Part shown: in pieces, positions 32,470 to 42,614 of the stretch
How the letters are laid out: every line of letters starts with the position of its first letter
Numbering within the stretch: position 1 is the first letter of the stretch
DNA from: Ascarosepion bandense
Taxonomy: Eukaryota > Mollusca > Cephalopoda > Sepiida > Sepiidae
Direction: 5' to 3'
Length of the DNA stretch: 64,000 nucleotides
Assembly: GCA_037127315.1 (NCBI GenBank)
Contig: JBBBDQ010000403.1
Span: 496,001 to 560,000 of the forward strand
Notes under the pieces: generated by a model
The model's database searches: none
What the model was told of the DNA's origin: nothing
The model's input: only the letters and a program-made list of their open reading frames with translations
Translations under genes and position numbers: made by a program

Positions 32470-33005
32470 CCACTTTCACCGCCTGGAAGCATAACAAAAT
32501 TAGAATTATGAAAATTAGAAGGATGAAACGAGAGGATAACTCTTAACAAACGTTTATTAATTTAATTACATGTCGAATGGTAACTGAAGCCGTTGAATGC
32601 ACCTACTTCCACACAGGGATGTCACAAAATCCTTGTTTCACCCCTCCGGTTAAAGATAAATAATTTCGTTAAGGCCAACTGTAACCTAACAATCTTATTG
32701 TAAATAATCATTGTATTTTTTTTATTCTCGTTTTATCCACACTGCTTTCGAAAAGAACTGCACATATGAGAAATAGTTAGGACTTTATGGAGATTCTGAG
32801 GTATTATGGTGAATATAGAAGAATGATAAATGTGAATATGTTATTTTGGTGTAAGGAAGACAGCAGTATGTTTGGGTCAGTGATTTTGTCCGACTAAGTT
32901 TAGTTATAAGAAAGAAGAAGACCGTCCCTTCATCATTCACTGTTTTGGTCTTGTGCCACATTTCTGTATTTTTACAGATTAAATAATTATATTAATACCA
33001 CGTAC
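32470..33005. other. Unassigned DNA after the Gypsy remnant
   Basis: No motif recognised. A block near 32,480-32,640 could be the remains of an LTR, without proof. Confidence 0.3.
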
Positions 33006-33009
33006 CGCG

Positions 33010-33905
33010 ATAACTCATTCGTTCTGAAACCACGGCGAAAACGATTGAACTTGACAAGAAACCCAGAATGAAGATAGTTGATGCGTACAAACAAGGTGAT
33101 GGGTATACAACAATCTCCGAGTTTTTAAATGTTACTAGATCGACAATCCGTAGCATTATCAAGAAATACAACGAGATTCATTGTGTTGAGAATGAATTAA
33201 GAACTTTCAGAAAACGGTTAATTTCTGAGAGAATGGAAAGGAAAATTATTCGAGTGTCTCGAGGAATCCTCACTTAACGACAAAGATATTGAAAAAAACA
33301 AACCAAACAAACAAACCCTCACTTAACGACAAATATATTTTTTTAAAAATCTCACTTAACGACAAAGATATTGAAAAAAATCTTCACTTAACGATAAAGA
33401 CGTCAAGGTTAAATGTATCGATGAAGACAGTCACTAGAGGCTTTCATCGAGCAGGACTTTGAGTTTGCTGCTTAAAGAAAACTTCCCTGCTTAAGACTAA
33501 ACACCTAAAATGCAAATTAGCTTATGCTGGAAGCCATCTGGAATGTGGGAGTAAATATTAGAACTCTGCTTTACGGTCAGATGAAACCAAACCAAAATTA
33601 TTTAGTCGTTACGTCTAGAGAACAGTAAATGAAGCTTACAAACCAAGAAATACCCCACCCCCTACTATTAAGCACGGTGGTGGAGTGTTTTGTTGTTTTT
33701 GGAACAGGAGAACTAGCGAGAGCGCAGGTTATCATTGAAAAAGAGCAGCATTTGGCTATTCTTAAGAATAATCTAACACAAATTACATGAAAGCTGTCTT
33801 TGGAGCATCAATAGGAGTTCCAACATGACAATCGTCTAAAAGAGACTGCACAAATTGTTACAAAATACTTAGATGACAGCGAAATCCTTCGAATTTGGAA
33901 GACCT
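33010..33905 (+). pseudogene. Tc1-like transposase remnant
   Basis: 33,068-33,277 encodes the N-terminal paired-like HTH: KIVDAYKQGDGYTTISEFLN, VTRSTIRSIIKKYNE, RKRLISERMERKI. Catalytic-domain pieces follow in other frames: LRSDETKPKLFS (WSDESK region), GGGVFCCFW (GGS-type motif) and HQ-ASIGVPT (a decayed LQQDNDPKHT). A tacaa/cctcacttaacgacaaag unit is repeated four times at 33,265-33,400, breaking the frame. Terminal repeats were not found. Confidence 0.75.
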
Positions 33906-33906
33906 A

Positions 33907-34235
33907 GAAGGTAGCTGAAGAGAGTGACAAGAAAGGACTACAAATAAACTGCAAGTAAACCGAATGCACGATTATCAGCAAAAAGAGCAGCCCAAAATGC
34001 CAAATACAGGTGGGTGAGTACAAAAATCAAACAGGTACAAAAATTTATATACCTGGGAAGTGTTCTAACAGAAGACGGAAAGTGCGACACAGATCTAAAG
34101 GCGAATTGGCATAGCAAAGGATGAGTTCCAGAAGCTGAGTAAAGTATTAAGAGACAGGAAAATTTCGCTAGAAACAAAGAAAAGACTATTGGATTGTTAT
34201 TTGATCTCAGTTCTTCAATATGGCAGTGAAAAATA
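33907..34235 (+). pseudogene. RTE-type LINE remnant
   Basis: Plus-strand pieces EESDKKGLQINCK, KKSSPKCQIQVG, RKVRHRSKGELA (frame-shifted CDTEIRRRIGMA) and SLETKKRLLD (frame-shifted). Shorter and more decayed than 7376-8140. Confidence 0.75.
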
Positions 34236-34605
34236 AAAGTTTGCAGCGATCTTGTAAGGAATTATAAAAAACGATTAAAGCAAGAATCAAGAATAAATAA
34301 TTGACACCTTTTTAAGTGCAAAATGAAAAATTGTGGAAATTGAAACCGAAAGAAATTCTTTGTTTCCAATAATCTTTGAGGCAAGAGTGACAATGATTTT
34401 GTCCCATGTTAAAGATTTTTGTGTTGTTTTTTGTATTACTGTTTGGCATTAAAATAAAACTTTTCCTGTGGGCATCACTGCACATTCTTTCAAATTCAGT
34501 ATTTCATCACTTGTGAAAAAATACATTTGAAGTTTCCATGAAAATTTGAGGTATTACAACTTTATTTATAATTATTTAAGCGGGGTGAATAATTCTCTCT
34601 ATATA

Positions 34606-35182
34606 CAGTACTGTGCAAAAGTATTAGGACAAGAACTATTTTATCTTTTAAGGGGCATATTGACAAAAAATAAACAATTTAATTAAAGTAATTTTTGTTG
34701 ATTTATTCAACAAATGCTTTAATAAGAAAAAATACTTGTTACAAAATAAATTAATATTTAGTATAATAGCCTTTTGCTTTGATTCTGTCAGGTATTGATA
34801 TCACAGGCTTCTTCAATGTATCTAATGGTATCTCCTGCTAAGCAGCTTGTATTTGTTCCCAAAGTGTGTCTTGCGAAGTAACATTAGATTTATCATTTTT
34901 TTTATCCAAAATATCCCATAGATGTTCAATAGGATAGAGATCAGGGTTTTGTGGGGGCCAATTCAAATTCCGAAGCCTCCCTTTTCCTTTCTAGTTAAAT
35001 AATTCTTACAAAGGTTTGTATTTTAATTTCAGTGAGGCTTTTATGAAAATTACCCCTGTCCTCACACTTTTGCGCATTACCGGTAGTGTGCAAATTTGTT
35101 AGACAAGGGTGATTTTAAACTTTATTTTGATGCCTCATAAAAGATAAAATAATTGTTGTCCTAATATTTTTGCACAGCACTG
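34606..35182 (-). mobile_element. Tc1-like element, deletion derivative with TIRs
   Basis: TIRs cagtactgtgcaaaagtatt and its inverse aatatttttgcacagcactg, with TA on both sides. Minus-strand coding contains WPPQNPDLYPIEHLWDILDK, the third catalytic block of Tc1 (SPDLNPIExxW), and continues to a C-terminal RIKAKGYYTKY-stop. The N-terminal and central domains are deleted. An insert with accggtagtgtgcaaa lies near 35,080. Confidence 0.85.
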
Positions 35183-35197
35183 TATATCGGAGTCTAA

Positions 35198-35241
35198 CCG
35201 TATTGATGAGCTGTGATACAGCGAAACAAATCTGTCTGCGG
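35198..35241 (+). ncRNA. Hammerhead ribozyme of the tRNA-hammerhead family, one core substitution
   Basis: Stem I CCGTA/TGCGG, core TTGATGA (C3 changed to T), perfect stem II gctgtgatacagc, GAAA, stem III ACA/TGT with loop AATC, and cut predicted after GTC at 35,236. The tRNA-like head is missing: the Tc1-like element ends 15 bases upstream. (TA)n follows 8 bases after. Confidence 0.75.
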
Positions 35242-35246
35242 ATGAC

Positions 35247-35248
<2 letters not shown>

Positions 35249-35290
<42 letters not shown>
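35249..35290. repeat. (TA)n microsatellite
   Basis: Lies between a plus-strand and a minus-strand hammerhead. Confidence 0.95.
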
Positions 35291-35295
<5 letters not shown>

Positions 35296-35305
35296 CCTGT
35301 TTTAC

Positions 35306-35347
35306 TCACGACTCGGAGTTTCATGCCTTTCAGCAATCTTCAGGTGA
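35306..35347 (-). ncRNA. Type I hammerhead ribozyme, Penelope-type
   Basis: Minus strand: stem I TCAC/GTGA, core CTGAAGA (position 7 is free in hammerheads), stem II with TGC/GCA pairs around a purine-rich loop, GAAA, stem III ACT/AGT around ccg, and cut after GTC. All invariant core residues are intact. Same class as 3203-3243. Confidence 0.82.
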
Positions 35348-35560
35348 TTAACATATCATACTGGCTTATTTACGATTTGAATTATTAATAGCGTTCCGTT
35401 TTTATGGAATTATATTATTAGTTAATGTATATATATATTGTTTAATTACTTAGCTTTTGGTTATAATAAAATTTGACCAGTGCACATTTGTATTAAAAAG
35501 TGTTCAATACAATTATATTGTAAAACTTTTGAATATTCTTCATTTGTAAACGAGTCATTA

Positions 35561-35597
35561 CGCGACCTAGGTTTCTACCATGTGGTGTCTTCAGGCG
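35561..35597 (-). ncRNA. Type I hammerhead ribozyme, Penelope-associated
   Basis: Minus strand: stem I CGC/GCG, core CTGAAGA (35,588-35,594), stem II ACCA/TGGT with a CA loop, GAAA (35,572-35,575), stem III ACC/GGT around TA, and cut after GTC. Lies about 150 bases downstream (in element sense) of the Penelope-like coding end at 35,755. Stems are short, so activity would depend on tertiary contacts or dimers. Confidence 0.72.
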
Positions 35598-35754
35598 ATT
35601 TGCAATAACTGATTTTACCGTTTACCGTTTTTTTTTATAAACGCTCACGTAACGGTGATTTTTTTGAAGGGTCACGTGACGGGTAATTTTTTTGAACGCG
35701 CAATTTTTAAAATTACAAGAAATTATAACGTTTTCATCCTTGGTTTTATGAACC

Positions 35755-35922
35755 TAACAGGTATTTTTAGTATGGTTACACTTAGTCATAATTTCTGTTC
35801 TTTCATTCAATAGTTCATTTTTGTTTAGGAATAGCATAACTGCTAACTTTTCTTCCTGGCACAGTCTACATATTTTGCCACCGTTGTAAAGCTGGGCTGT
35901 TTTCCCACTACTACACATTATG
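35755..35922 (-). pseudogene. Penelope-like element, C-terminal (GIY-YIG end) remnant
   Basis: Minus-strand frame reads IMCSSGKTAQLYNGGKICRL, then CQEEKLAVMLF, NELLNERTEIMTKCNHTKN and a stop. This matches the Cys/His-containing tail of Penelope-like endonucleases (a CxLCxxEK...LNKRxELxxxCRHxNK pattern). The GIY-YIG core itself lies upstream and is absent. Two hammerheads follow downstream, as in full Penelope-like elements. Confidence 0.72.
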
Positions 35923-35929
35923 TCTAGGT

Positions 35930-35975
35930 CTTTTCATATTTTTATTTCATTTTTAATAACTCGTTTACAAATGAA

Positions 35976-36014
<39 letters not shown>

Positions 36015-36248
36015 CATGCAGTGTAGATATAGAAGAATCCAAAGGAGTATCCTGTACATACAGTGGTAGTATAACTCTAAGGGAATACATATAGAGCAAA
36101 TATAAGAAAAAAATTAGGCAGACACGTTATTTCATGGTAAATCATGTAAAATCTTTTGTACAATAAAGACGGAAGCTGATGCTGGTGCGCCTGAAAAAGG
36201 CCGTGACTTCTGATTTACCATGAAATAACGTGTTTGCCTAAATTTGTT

Positions 36249-36301
<53 letters not shown>

Positions 36302-36350
36302 TTCATTTGTAAACGAGTTATTAAAATTGAAATAAAAATATGAAAAGACC
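35930..36350. repeat. Nested inverted repeats around (TA)n
   Basis: The outer arms taggtcttttcatattttta...gaagaatata (35,935-35,990) and 36,296-36,350 are almost perfectly inverted. The inner arms ttaggcagacacgttatttc...ggtaaatca (36,115-36,147) and about 36,206-36,245 are also inverted. (TA)n tracts at 35,985-36,012 and 36,250-36,299 sit just inside the outer arms. Confidence 0.8.
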
Positions 36351-36353
36351 TGT

Positions 36354-36397
36354 CTGCAGACAGATCTGTTTCGCTGTATCACAGCTCATCAGTACGG
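36354..36397 (-). ncRNA. Hammerhead ribozyme, downstream member of a two-ribozyme unit
   Basis: Minus strand: stem I CCGTA, core CTGATGA (36,386-36,392), perfect stem II gctgtgatacagc, GAAA, stem III ACA/TGT with loop GATC, and cut after GTC at 36,359. The 3' stem I strand TGCAG leaves one mismatch. Otherwise intact. Confidence 0.82.
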
Positions 36398-36665
36398 TTA
36401 GACAGCCGATTGCTTTTTACCCAGGATTGAAACCCGACCGAATTGGCGTCAGTCGGCGATTTTACCTCTGAGTTACGGACGCTCGGTAGAAGGAGGCAGA
36501 CATTTTAGCGTGTATATTATCATTATACACGCCAAATAGCTGAGACTGTTCTAATTCATTGCTGAATGAACGATGCGTAGATGCCAGAGTAGCTACTGTT
36601 TTTCAAAGTTTACCATTCTTCCAGAGTGCTCAATCAGGGTGTGAGAGCTTAAATAGTCATCCGCA
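36359..36665 (-). mobile_element. tRNA-hammerhead retrozyme-like unit, 307 nt
   Basis: The stretch between the predicted cuts of the two minus-strand ribozymes. In sense order it holds ggatgacta after the upstream cut, a spacer with aaaaacagt and acacgctaaaat (both shared with the 51.9 kb unit), then a tRNA-like head with A box TAACTCAGAGG (36,466-36,476) and B box GGGTTTCAATCC (36,424-36,435). It ends in the downstream ribozyme. The organisation suggests Pol III transcription and self-cleavage to a monomer. Confidence 0.72.
36412..36485 (-). other. tRNA-like head with A and B boxes
   Basis: Minus strand: TAACTCAGAGG-type A box and GGGTTTCAATCC B box, spaced as in tRNA genes. It would act as an internal Pol III promoter. 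It is not a functional tRNA, since no acceptor stem or terminator is seen. Confidence 0.65.
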
Positions 36666-36698
36666 GACATTTCGTTGCATCAAGGCTCATCAGTACGG
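36661..36698 (-). ncRNA. Hammerhead remnant, upstream member of the unit
   Basis: Minus strand: stem I CCGTA/TGCGG perfect, core CTGATGA, degenerate stem II gccttgatgcaac, GAAA, and stem III lost by a 6-nt deletion relative to its partner. Probably inactive now. Confidence 0.65.
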
Positions 36699-36739
36699 TT
36701 AGACAGCGGATATATATATATATCGGCTGTCTAACCGTA
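36694..36739. repeat. Palindrome of hammerhead 5' flank around (TA)n
   Basis: tacggttagacagc and its inverse gctgtctaaccgta enclose ggatatatatatatatcg. Confidence 0.85.
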
Positions 36740-36750
36740 AAATGATTAGT

Positions 36751-36790
<40 letters not shown>
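36740..36790. repeat. (TA)n with inverted flanks
   Basis: attagttactatat...atatagtaactaat, a perfect palindrome. Confidence 0.8.
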
Positions 36791-36849
36791 ACTAATGACT
36801 TGATTTTGACGTTTACTTCGTAGTTCGCATTTTGAACTGTTCCTATTGC

Positions 36850-37040
36850 TAAAGACCACCTGGGAAGTGTTTTAACACATGATGGAAATTGTGATACATA
36901 AATCCGAACATGCCTTAGAATAACAGAGATGCTTACCGAAAACTAAGCAAACTATTAAGAAACAGGATAATTTCGTTAGAAACTAATAAGAGTGCTGAAC
37001 TCCAATGTAATATCTTATATGGCAGTAAGTATTGAACCAG
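36850..37040 (+). pseudogene. RTE-type LINE remnant, strongly decayed
   Basis: Plus-strand pieces correspond to LGSVLTHDGNCDT, RKLSKLLRNRIISLET and YGSKY, with multiple breaks. Confidence 0.65.
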
Positions 37041-37274
37041 TTCCTCTGAGTGTGTGTGGGGTGCACTATGTATCCGTGTGACTAAGTCCCTCAATGAAAG
37101 GAAGACTGAGAGTCTTCTATCTACTGCATTCTCGAATGAAAAAGAGAAATATATGTTTTATTATATCTGAACTCTTATAATCCAAACATATTGCCATCAG
37201 GCGGAAGATGGAAGATGGAAGGTGGGTAATACCCCAAATCTTCAATAACGTTTTCTCATTTTCTTTTATTCTCA

Positions 37275-38270
37275 GTAACCTCTTGCATCTTAGTAGCTTC
37301 ATTGCCTTGCTTGTGAAATGATAAAAAAAGTGATGCAAATACAATGATCGTAGTGAGTGGGCATAGAATGGAAGACCCTTGCCAAGGACATTGGTCTGGG
37401 TTCATACTCTTAAACTAATATATAGGGATTATCCAATATACAAAAAGTAAAAAAAAAGCAAAAACAAAAACAGCCAATTCTGATGATCACTGAGAGTGTA
37501 AAAGTGACAACCATCACGCAGTGTTGATTTTTATGTCCACAATGTATCAAAAAATGTTTTTTTTTTTCGATATTGAATACTCTTCCTCTAACAATTGTAA
37601 TTGGAGATGCGGTTTCAGTATCAAATTTATCGTTACGTCCTGTATGCCACAAAACTATCACCCGTAAAATATCCGCATCATATATAAAAGCACAGTGAAA
37701 GAAAGAAGGATTCTGTGAAGCGTAACAGACGACAGTGTATTTATTATATAATGACTGATCCTTGCCTTTTGTGGTAACAAATGCCATCATGTTCTTTATA
37801 TTAAATACCTTATAGAATAAAAAGTAAGAGAGATTGATTTACCTTGAACAACAACTTTATTACTACTTAGTTGCTGCATTAATTGAAATTAATAAAGTCT
37901 AAACACTTCAAATATCAAGGTGTAAAAATCAGTTATAATAAATTGAGTATAGTTTATTAGGAAGGTGAACATAGAATAGGCTGAGCTCGGGGTAGTTTGG
38001 TCAACACTACAAATTGCTACAAAACCCAAAAACATTAGCCTACAGCTCTTATATAATTTCGTCAGATTTAGGCTCTCATGCGGATGTCATATATGACATC
38101 AAGCCTGTTAAGAAACGTATAAAATATAATCTGTATATAATAGATTATTTAGATCGTTGGGGAAATACAATTGAAACCTTCTGAAGTGCAAAATATAAAA
38201 GTGTGAAACTGAAGCAGAAAGAAATTGTTTATTTACTATAACCTTTTATGGGAAAATGAAGGTAGAAAGA
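37275..38270 (-). repeat. 1 kb dispersed repeat, arm 2 of an inverted pair
   Basis: Reverse-complement match of 17,750-18,795. In this arm a 126-codon minus-strand frame (37,790-37,410) is open, starting MMAFVTTKGKDQSLYNKY, with a hydrophobic C-terminus. No domain recognised. The frame is not conserved in the other arm, so coding is doubtful. The plus-strand LINE-like tail cctcttgcatcttagtagct...ccttgcttgtgaaatgataa ends it. Confidence 0.75.
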
Positions 38271-38809
38271 GGGGATTGCTCAAAATATCCTTTCTTGCGC
38301 CTAAAAAATAAGTGAGGCATTGAAAAATGTACATAAGAAACGAAGTTCACTAGGTGAGGTCAAATTTGTTGAGCCGTTTACGAGTTGATATGTCAACATA
38401 GTAGTGAGAGCGGCCATTTGTTGAATGGAAAGTGTTGCACAATGTTTGTTGTTTGTGGTAAACATTCAGAAGTTGGGAGAGCCTTGTTGATTTAAAAGTG
38501 GAGATAGTAAATTGACTTAGTTTCAGACGAACACGTTCCAAATTACCTGTTTTTAAGTTTTTTTTATGATGTCCCGGAAATCATTACAGATCACTAGTTA
38601 TTACAGATATCGGCGTCTCTTTCCTCAAATCACTGCTAAAGTTAATTTCTCTGTTGACCTCATCCATCCTGACTACTCACACAAGAGGAGGATTGTTATG
38701 AATAGTGAATAACAGGCTTCGGTTCCCCTTATAATTGTCTAAGATTTCATTTTTTTAACCTTCCGATTGGTTGAAAATATTTTGAATCTTTTTTTATGAA
38801 GAGTAAATT

Positions 38810-39250
38810 TATTCTATAAAATCGCCATTAGTTTCAACAACAACCTGTAGACGACTTCGTAATCTCCTCTGGATGCTCTCCTAGGTTAAGTTGGTGAATG
38901 TTTCCCTTCAGTTCATCTTTGGTGTTACAAGAAGTTGGTCACTAGTTCAACTGCGTCCCACACAAAATAAACAAGGGTGTTTCAGTCTGAGGAGTTTGGT
39001 GGCCAGGTGTAAGTGTTGATGTGGCAGAATTGTCTGCCAACCACGACTTTCTCCTTCTTGTGTGGCATGATGCAGAGTCTCATTGCTAGACATAGTCTTT
39101 CAGCAGCCACCCTCTTAAGTAAGGACAGCACTACTTCTTCAAGACACTTGATGTGGGCCTCTGTGTTGAGTCTGAGGCCCTGTGGGAAGATGAATAAAGG
39201 CATAACGTCGCTATTACTAGCGATCGCTCCAAACACCTTTAATCTCTTTC
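38810..39250 (-). pseudogene. Mariner-like transposase remnant (second subfamily)
   Basis: Minus-strand reading contains MFGAIASNSDVMPLFIFPQG, LRLNTEAHIKCLEEVVLSLL, TWPPNSSD (decayed WPPNSPDLNPLDY) and a C-terminus LQVVVETNGDFIE-stop. Frame breaks separate the third catalytic block from the tail. The N-terminal DNA-binding part is missing. Confidence 0.82.
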
Positions 39251-39720
39251 TCCCCTCGGAGTTATCCTGGTCACGGGATCATATATTTAACCCTTCCACT
39301 CCACGGGCCTATTCTGGTCAATGTGCACCAGATCTAACTATTCAACCCTGACCCCTCAACCTCCGGCGTCTTCCTCTCTGGGTTGAGGTCTCTACTCGGT
39401 TTTAACCGAAGGTTCCTGAGCATACGTAGGTTAGTCGACCTGCCCGTTGGTTTAAATCTGCTTCCTGTCCACGTTGTGATTATTTGATCCAGAAAGCAGA
39501 AGTGTTGTTCGTTTACGGTCGACTGAAGATGTAGACACGGCTGGGGAGCTTGTGTTAAACATTTTAGAATACACCAAAAAGAAATAAAAAGAAAAAATAA
39601 TATCCGCAGAAAACCGAAAAACAACTGTTCAGTGGTTGCACTGTTAATGTTTCTTATATAAAGAAAAAATAGAAAAGGAAAATATTACAGAAAGTAAAAG
39701 TTTTTAGCATAACAACTCAC
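39251..39720. other. Unassigned sequence
   Basis: No recognisable domain. The 96-codon frame at 39,334-39,624 (minus) is not supported. Confidence 0.35.
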
Positions 39721-39726
39721 ACACTG

Positions 39727-39727
<1 letters not shown>

Positions 39728-39783
<56 letters not shown>

Positions 39784-39824
39784 GAGGGAGAGAGAGAGAG
39801 AGAATGTGTGTGTGTGTGTGTATG
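39728..39824. repeat. (GA)n(GT)n microsatellite
   Basis: Long AG run with a few G interruptions, then (TG)n. Confidence 0.95.
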
Positions 39825-40079
39825 GTTAACTTATTATTAAATCGTCTCAGAAGATATATAACTCTTTTCAAAAATGTTCTCCAGACTCTTTTGACGGAAT
39901 CAATTCTTCTCAAATAAAACGCTGGGACCATGGTGCCGTTCAAAGATGCTGGTACAAACGACCGATGATGCAATACCGATATTGTCGGGTTGGTGACGAA
40001 CCTTAATTTCATATACTCAGTGGTTTTTCACTGCGATCGCTACGACGACGATACTTCTCAAAGACAATAAGTTTTACTG

Positions 40080-40235
40080 ATTAACCCATAGCTGGGACGA
40101 GAAGAAGAGGATTAATACCTTTCCCAACGGTATTTGTGCGTTAGTGAATATATATAAAAAACATAAAAATAAACGGAAATGGAACTCGGCTCATCATTTA
40201 AGCGTTTCGAGCCATTATTAATTACACTACCTGCA
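40080..40235 (-). repeat. Older SINE fragment
   Basis: Contains ttaacccatagctgggacg, ggattaatacctttcccaac and ggtatttgtgcgttagtgaa, the reverse of the SINE core, with a different diverged head (gagccattattaattacac). Confidence 0.6.
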
Positions 40236-40693
40236 CATATAAACACCTGATATTCCCAATCTGTCACCCATTTATGTATTGATTAAGCTCAACTTTAGCG
40301 ATCGTATTCGAACCGATGTTTCAACGTAATGTGTTCGTACGCCTTAGTTCTTTTTCTTTGTAAATGTGAGTGTGTTATGGTACATGAGCCCTTCCAATAC
40401 CTCTGACTTTTTTTTAGGTCGAACGTGTGGTACAGACGTTCAGATTATTTGTCCTCTTCAAATCGCATTTAGACTTCAAGGGAAGTCAAAATTAAGTAAA
40501 TATTTACTGACTTGTACGACGCACGAATTCGTGATTTAATCACATTCTTTTTTCACCATTTTCACGTTAAAACTCAATTGACACTAGTTTTTTTGTGGTT
40601 AAAAATATTGTAAGCAGCAAAAATAAACTGGAAATGTTCTGAATTCTTTACTTTGTGAAAATAAAAATAAAACACGCACCCATTTTCAATTGA

Positions 40694-40999
40694 CTATTGT
40701 GGTGCAGTCAGTCAGTCGGTTCGGAACGAGAAATCGGGGTGCCGAGTTCAAATTCCAGTTGAATTCTTTGCATTCACTTATGCGCAAATACCCTTGGGAA
40801 AAGTATTAATCTGTCTCTTCCCTCCAGTTATTGGTTAAACAACAGGACAAATTGGGTTCTATAGATTTGGCTGGCAACCAGTCTACCACAGAAAATAATG
40901 ACAACTTACTGCGGGACAATCTTCTGCCCTGTCAGTCATGCATTTTTCGAGACATGATCGCCCAAGCGTGTATCACGTATGGCACTTAACTGACTCACT
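40694..40999 (+). repeat. SINE, first monomer of a dimer
   Basis: Starts ttgtggtgcagtcagtcagt, where the tail motif seems copied into the head. Body and 3' end are otherwise typical. Confidence 0.88.
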
Positions 41000-41003
41000 G
41001 ACT

Positions 41004-41296
41004 GATTGTGGTGCAGTGGATATTGACTCAGAACGAGAAATCGGAGAGCCGGGTTCAAATTACAGTTGAATTCGTTGAATTCACTTACTCGCAAATACCA
41101 TTGGGAACGATATTAATCCATCTCTTCTAAATTCAGCGGTGGGTTAAATAGCAGGACATTGGGTTCTGTAGTTTTGGTTGGCAACCAGTCTACCGCAGAA
41201 AGTAATGGTAACGGGGAAAATCTTCTTCCCGGTCAGTCATGTCTCTTTAGAGACATGATCGCCCAAGCGTTTATCACATATAGCACTTAACTGAAT
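41004..41296 (+). repeat. SINE, second monomer of a dimer
   Basis: Head attgtggtgcagtggatatt follows the actgactgattg tail of the first monomer with no intervening unique DNA. Confidence 0.88.
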
Positions 41297-41299
41297 GGT

Positions 41300-41770
41300 T
41301 GAAAATTTCTCCAGTTAGTTTTCTTTATAAAATATTTTTCACCTTATTTTGCCAGCGTTTTCGACAAGTTTTAACTATTAAGTATTAATTATTGCTTTTG
41401 ATTCGAAATAAAAAAGTTACCATTAGAAAAAACAAAAAACAAAAAAAACAGCTGCATACAAAGCATACCACATTCCAACGCGGACTTAGATTTGACACAA
41501 ATATTGTACATCCCATGAGGATCCAACTAAGGTCAGTAAGACCAGCTTGTTAACACTTACATCATTCTTCCTGCGTCGATATTATATACATATTATATAC
41601 ACTTCATTATATATTATAATATTATATATTATAATATTATATATTATCTTCATATTATATACACTTCATATTATATCTTGTTATTTACTAAGCGTAGATT
41701 ACCTTTGGCATAGGCAACAAGCATAGGGCAGGCACTGAGGATCGAACTCAATGTAATTGATATACAAATA
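41300..41770. other. AT-rich DNA with short internal repeats
   Basis: tatattataatattatata-type repeats at 41,580-41,680. No gene. Confidence 0.4.
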
Positions 41771-41774
41771 TAGT

Positions 41775-42262
41775 GCGGACTTATCTCAGTGAGAATCTAC
41801 TAGGAAGATGGATCGAGCTTGTCAGTAATAATGATAATATACTATTGAAATAGCCACCATGATCACCTGACTTGACACCTTGTGATTATATAACAAAAAT
41901 ACATGAAAAATAATATTTTTTTTTCTATGGGGGCTATATGAAAGAACAGGTCTATTCCTCCGCTCCTAGAGGAAATTAACCAGACAATCACCGAGGTGTT
42001 GGAGAATGTTGCGCAAGACATGCTACAGCGTGCTTGACAGGAGCTGGACTACAGGTAACGTATGAAGTGTCTCAGGTGGTGCGCAGATTGAACATTAATG
42101 AAACTGTAATCAGTTATAAAATCTGTATTCGCTTGAATATCTTGTTCGAACTTTGATAAATACATCTTTTATTGTTTAACCTCAAGCCTATTTAACTTCG
42201 TTTGCCTGAGACATGTAGTCACTCAAATATTCATGTTTTAAATGATGTCAATTTTTTGGATA
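41775..42262 (+). mobile_element. Mariner-like element, 5'-truncated
   Basis: Parallels 9780-10256 (gtgcggacttatctcagtga, gacttgacaccttgtgatta, gtttaacctcaagcctattt, aatgatgtcaattttttgga). Encodes DLTPCDY with many breaks. Confidence 0.8.
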
Positions 42263-42614
42263 CTCTCTCTCTATATATTTATAACATATATACAAATTAA
42301 GTGTTCCACACCAGCTGTAATCTTCAGCTGAGCGCCGTGCTTCAACAAAATTTTGCCCCATTAATTTCAGTACCTCTCCACACAGTGGGCCAAACCTTGT
42401 GAAAAGGTACTGAACTTAATGGGGCGAAACAAATTTTCAGCCTATTATATGACGAACTTGAAAATATTTTCGTGCGACGCGTTTTGTTCTTTAAGACTTC
42501 ATCAGACTAGGTTTGTTTATGTTGATGCGACTACACATGCGCCCCAAACGAGGGGCGTTGCTAATTTTAAATTTAAAAAAAAAAATATATATATATATTA
42601 TATTTTTCATGTGT

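Noticed and set aside
37410..37790. 126-residue protein-coding gene
   Set aside because: The homologous arm at 18,270-18,650 has lost the frame, there is no recognised domain, and it lies in a dispersed repeat.
40477..40510. Mariner end tcaagggaagtcaaaattaa
   Set aside because: It resembles the start of the element at 22,180, but no second end or transposase sequence follows.
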